NCBI GenBank assembly: GCA_049964655.1 | Contig: JBMFXC010000110.1 | Span: forward strand, 1-5,212 | Direction: 5' to 3' | DNA length: 5,212 nt | Source: JAJZJT01 sp049964655 | Lineage (GTDB): Bacteria; Actinomycetota; Acidimicrobiia; Acidimicrobiales; RAAP-2 | Shown here: piece by piece, positions 4,383 to 5,212 of the stretch | Numbering within the stretch: the first letter of the stretch is position 1 | Layout of the letters: every line of letters begins with the position of its first letter | Program-made: the position numbers and the translations under genes | The notes under the pieces: model-generated | What the model saw: the letters and a program-made list of their open reading frames with translations, nothing else | Databases searched by the model: none | What the model was told of the DNA's origin: nothing

Positions 4383-5212
4383 CGTTGGTCGGGAGAAGTA
4401 CCCGAAGGACTCCTCGTGCTCCGAGCGTTCGACACCGACCACGGACGGACGGACAGGCCGGCGTTGATCTCGGGCTCCGGGTGCTCGCCACCGTTGCCGT
4501 CGACACGGGCACCGTCACCCACGTCTCCAACCCCGCCCCCCTGCGAGCGACGCTCACCGAGCGCCGTCGGGTGGGGCGACAGCTCTCCCGACGCATCCCC
4601 GGCTCGAACGGCCATCGGGCGGCGAAAGCCAAGCTTGTCCGATTGGACCGCCGAGTCGTGCACCTGCGTCGGGAAGCCGCCCACCAGCTCACGAGCTGGC
4701 TGGCGGGCACCTACAGCGAGGTGGTCATCGAAGACCTCGACCTCGCTGCCATGAAAAAGAGCATGGGGCGCCGGGCCTTCCGGCGCTCCGTGTCCGATGC
4801 TGCGCTCGGCCAGATCAGGCCACAGCTCACCTACAAGATGGCCTGGCGGGGAACCACCCTCACGGTCGCCGACCGGTGGTTGGCCTCGTCGCAGGTCCAT
4901 CACGGCTGTGGGTGCCGCTTGGTCGAGCCGAGGAAGCTGGCCGAGCAGTTCGCCTGTGCCATCACCGGCGAGTTGGTCGACCGGGACGACAACGCAGCGT
5001 TGAACCTCCGCGACTGGCCGGACAACGCCAGTTGTGGCTCAGTTGGAGCCACGGCCCCGAAGCCCAGCAGTCCCGCCGGCAGCGGCGGGGGACTCGGCTC
5101 GGACATCGGACCATCCGGTGCCGGAGGAGGGGGCGTAGGACCTTCGCAGTTACCGAAAGCCGTCCCCGGTGAGGCCAGAACTGAACCTGGGAACAGGAGA
5201 GGAACCCCCGAG
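4383..5212 (+). pseudogene. tnpB: IS607-type TnpB (RuvC nuclease), C-terminal part, runs off window
   Basis: TnpB is the omega-RNA-guided DNA nuclease of IS200/IS605 and IS607 elements. One frame is open from before 4445 to the window end. RuvC-I is GVDLGLRVLATVAVDTG (Asp codon 4466-4468). A basic helical region follows (RRRVGRQLSRRIPG, RLDRRVVHLRREAAHQL). RuvC-II is EVVIEDLDLAAMKKSM (Glu codon 4730-4732), and RuvC-III is DRDDNAALNLRDWPDN (Asp codon 4985-4987). All three catalytic acids are present. The zinc-ribbon region SSQVHHGCG...FACAITGE has only part of the usual CxxC...CxxC cysteines; this may be a subfamily trait rather than damage. The N-terminal WED/REC half is absent. In another frame, RWSGEVPEGLLVLRAF (4386-4433) looks like a vestige of the strand before RuvC-I, implying a frameshift. 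No start codon with a ribosome-binding site is evident. The tail GEARTEPGNRRGTPE is near the usual C-terminus. Confidence 0.8.
5031..5212 (+). ncRNA. Possible omega-RNA scaffold overlapping the tnpB 3' end
   Basis: Omega RNAs of TnpB systems usually start inside the 3' end of tnpB and run to the element's right end, where the guide begins. Here the last coding part holds a 10-bp stem (5031-5040 with 5046-5055, two G-U pairs, loop AGTTG) and a second stem (CCCGCCG 5072-5078 with CGGCGGG 5083-5089, loop GCAG, extended by AGT/ACT past a GG bulge). A conserved-looking stretch to 5212 follows. The guide would lie beyond the window. This is placement by analogy; no transcript is shown. Confidence 0.35.

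Larger units (their letters stand above)
2690..5212 (+). mobile_element. Remnant IS607-family element interrupted by a toxin-antitoxin-like cassette
   Basis: The 5' part of an IS607-type tnpA (2690 to about 2976) and the 3' part of a tnpB (from about 4383) lie in the expected order and orientation. The tnpA C-terminal half and the tnpB N-terminal half are missing. In their place are two minus-strand genes (3019-4289) of lower GC; a 60-base stretch at 3961-4020 has 33 G/C. IS607 elements have no terminal inverted repeats and make no target duplication, so I cannot mark the exact ends. The left end should lie between 2632 and 2690, the right end beyond 5212. The element cannot move on its own. 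Confidence 0.72.

Noticed and set aside
4275..4754. Plus-strand 159-aa open frame over the tnpB start
   Set aside because: It is a different frame from the RuvC motifs. Only the short RWSGEVPEG stretch may be a frameshifted tnpB vestige.
1..5212. CRISPR array, tRNA, rRNA or prophage integration site
   Set aside because: I see no regularly spaced repeats, cloverleaf or rRNA-like sequence, and no tRNA 3' end that could be an attachment site.

Overview
This is a GC-rich window with dense, high-GC3 genes, two apparently leaderless starts (a TANNNT -10 box six bases before the ATG) and families common in Actinomycetota. I infer an actinobacterial chromosome; an acidimicrobial-type lineage is possible but not shown.

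Left part (1-2631). Positions 1-525 hold no gene I can name. They contain several short perfect palindromes and a 10-bp hairpin, and the left edge may carry the end of a gene. Then comes a minus-strand gene for a small secreted protein (526-1314). It diverges from cutA (1535-1921, plus), a CutA1-type divalent-cation tolerance protein. A PaaI/THEM4-like hotdog thioesterase (2026-2631, plus) follows, probably from its own leaderless promoter. These are ordinary host genes.

Right part (2690-5212). This is an IS607-family insertion sequence in ruins, both halves reading plus. On the left is the start of tnpA, the serine-recombinase transposase. It is decayed by a lost start codon, a TGG-to-TGA stop, three small deletions and loss of the catalytic serine, and it breaks off near 2976. 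On the right is the C-terminal half of tnpB, the RuvC nuclease that uses an omega RNA, running off the window end. It has all three RuvC acidic residues but no N-terminal RNA/DNA-binding half. Its 3' end folds into strong hairpins and may overlap the omega RNA.

Between the remnants, on the opposite strand and with visibly lower GC, lies a two-gene toxin-antitoxin-like cassette. A 275-aa AbiEii/MenT-like nucleotidyltransferase (3462-4289) comes first, followed two bases later by a 146-aa XRE-type HTH protein (3019-3459). The promoter coincides with an AT-rich inverted repeat that looks like the XRE protein's own operator. This cassette, replacing the middle of a dead IS607 element, is the most interesting part of the window.
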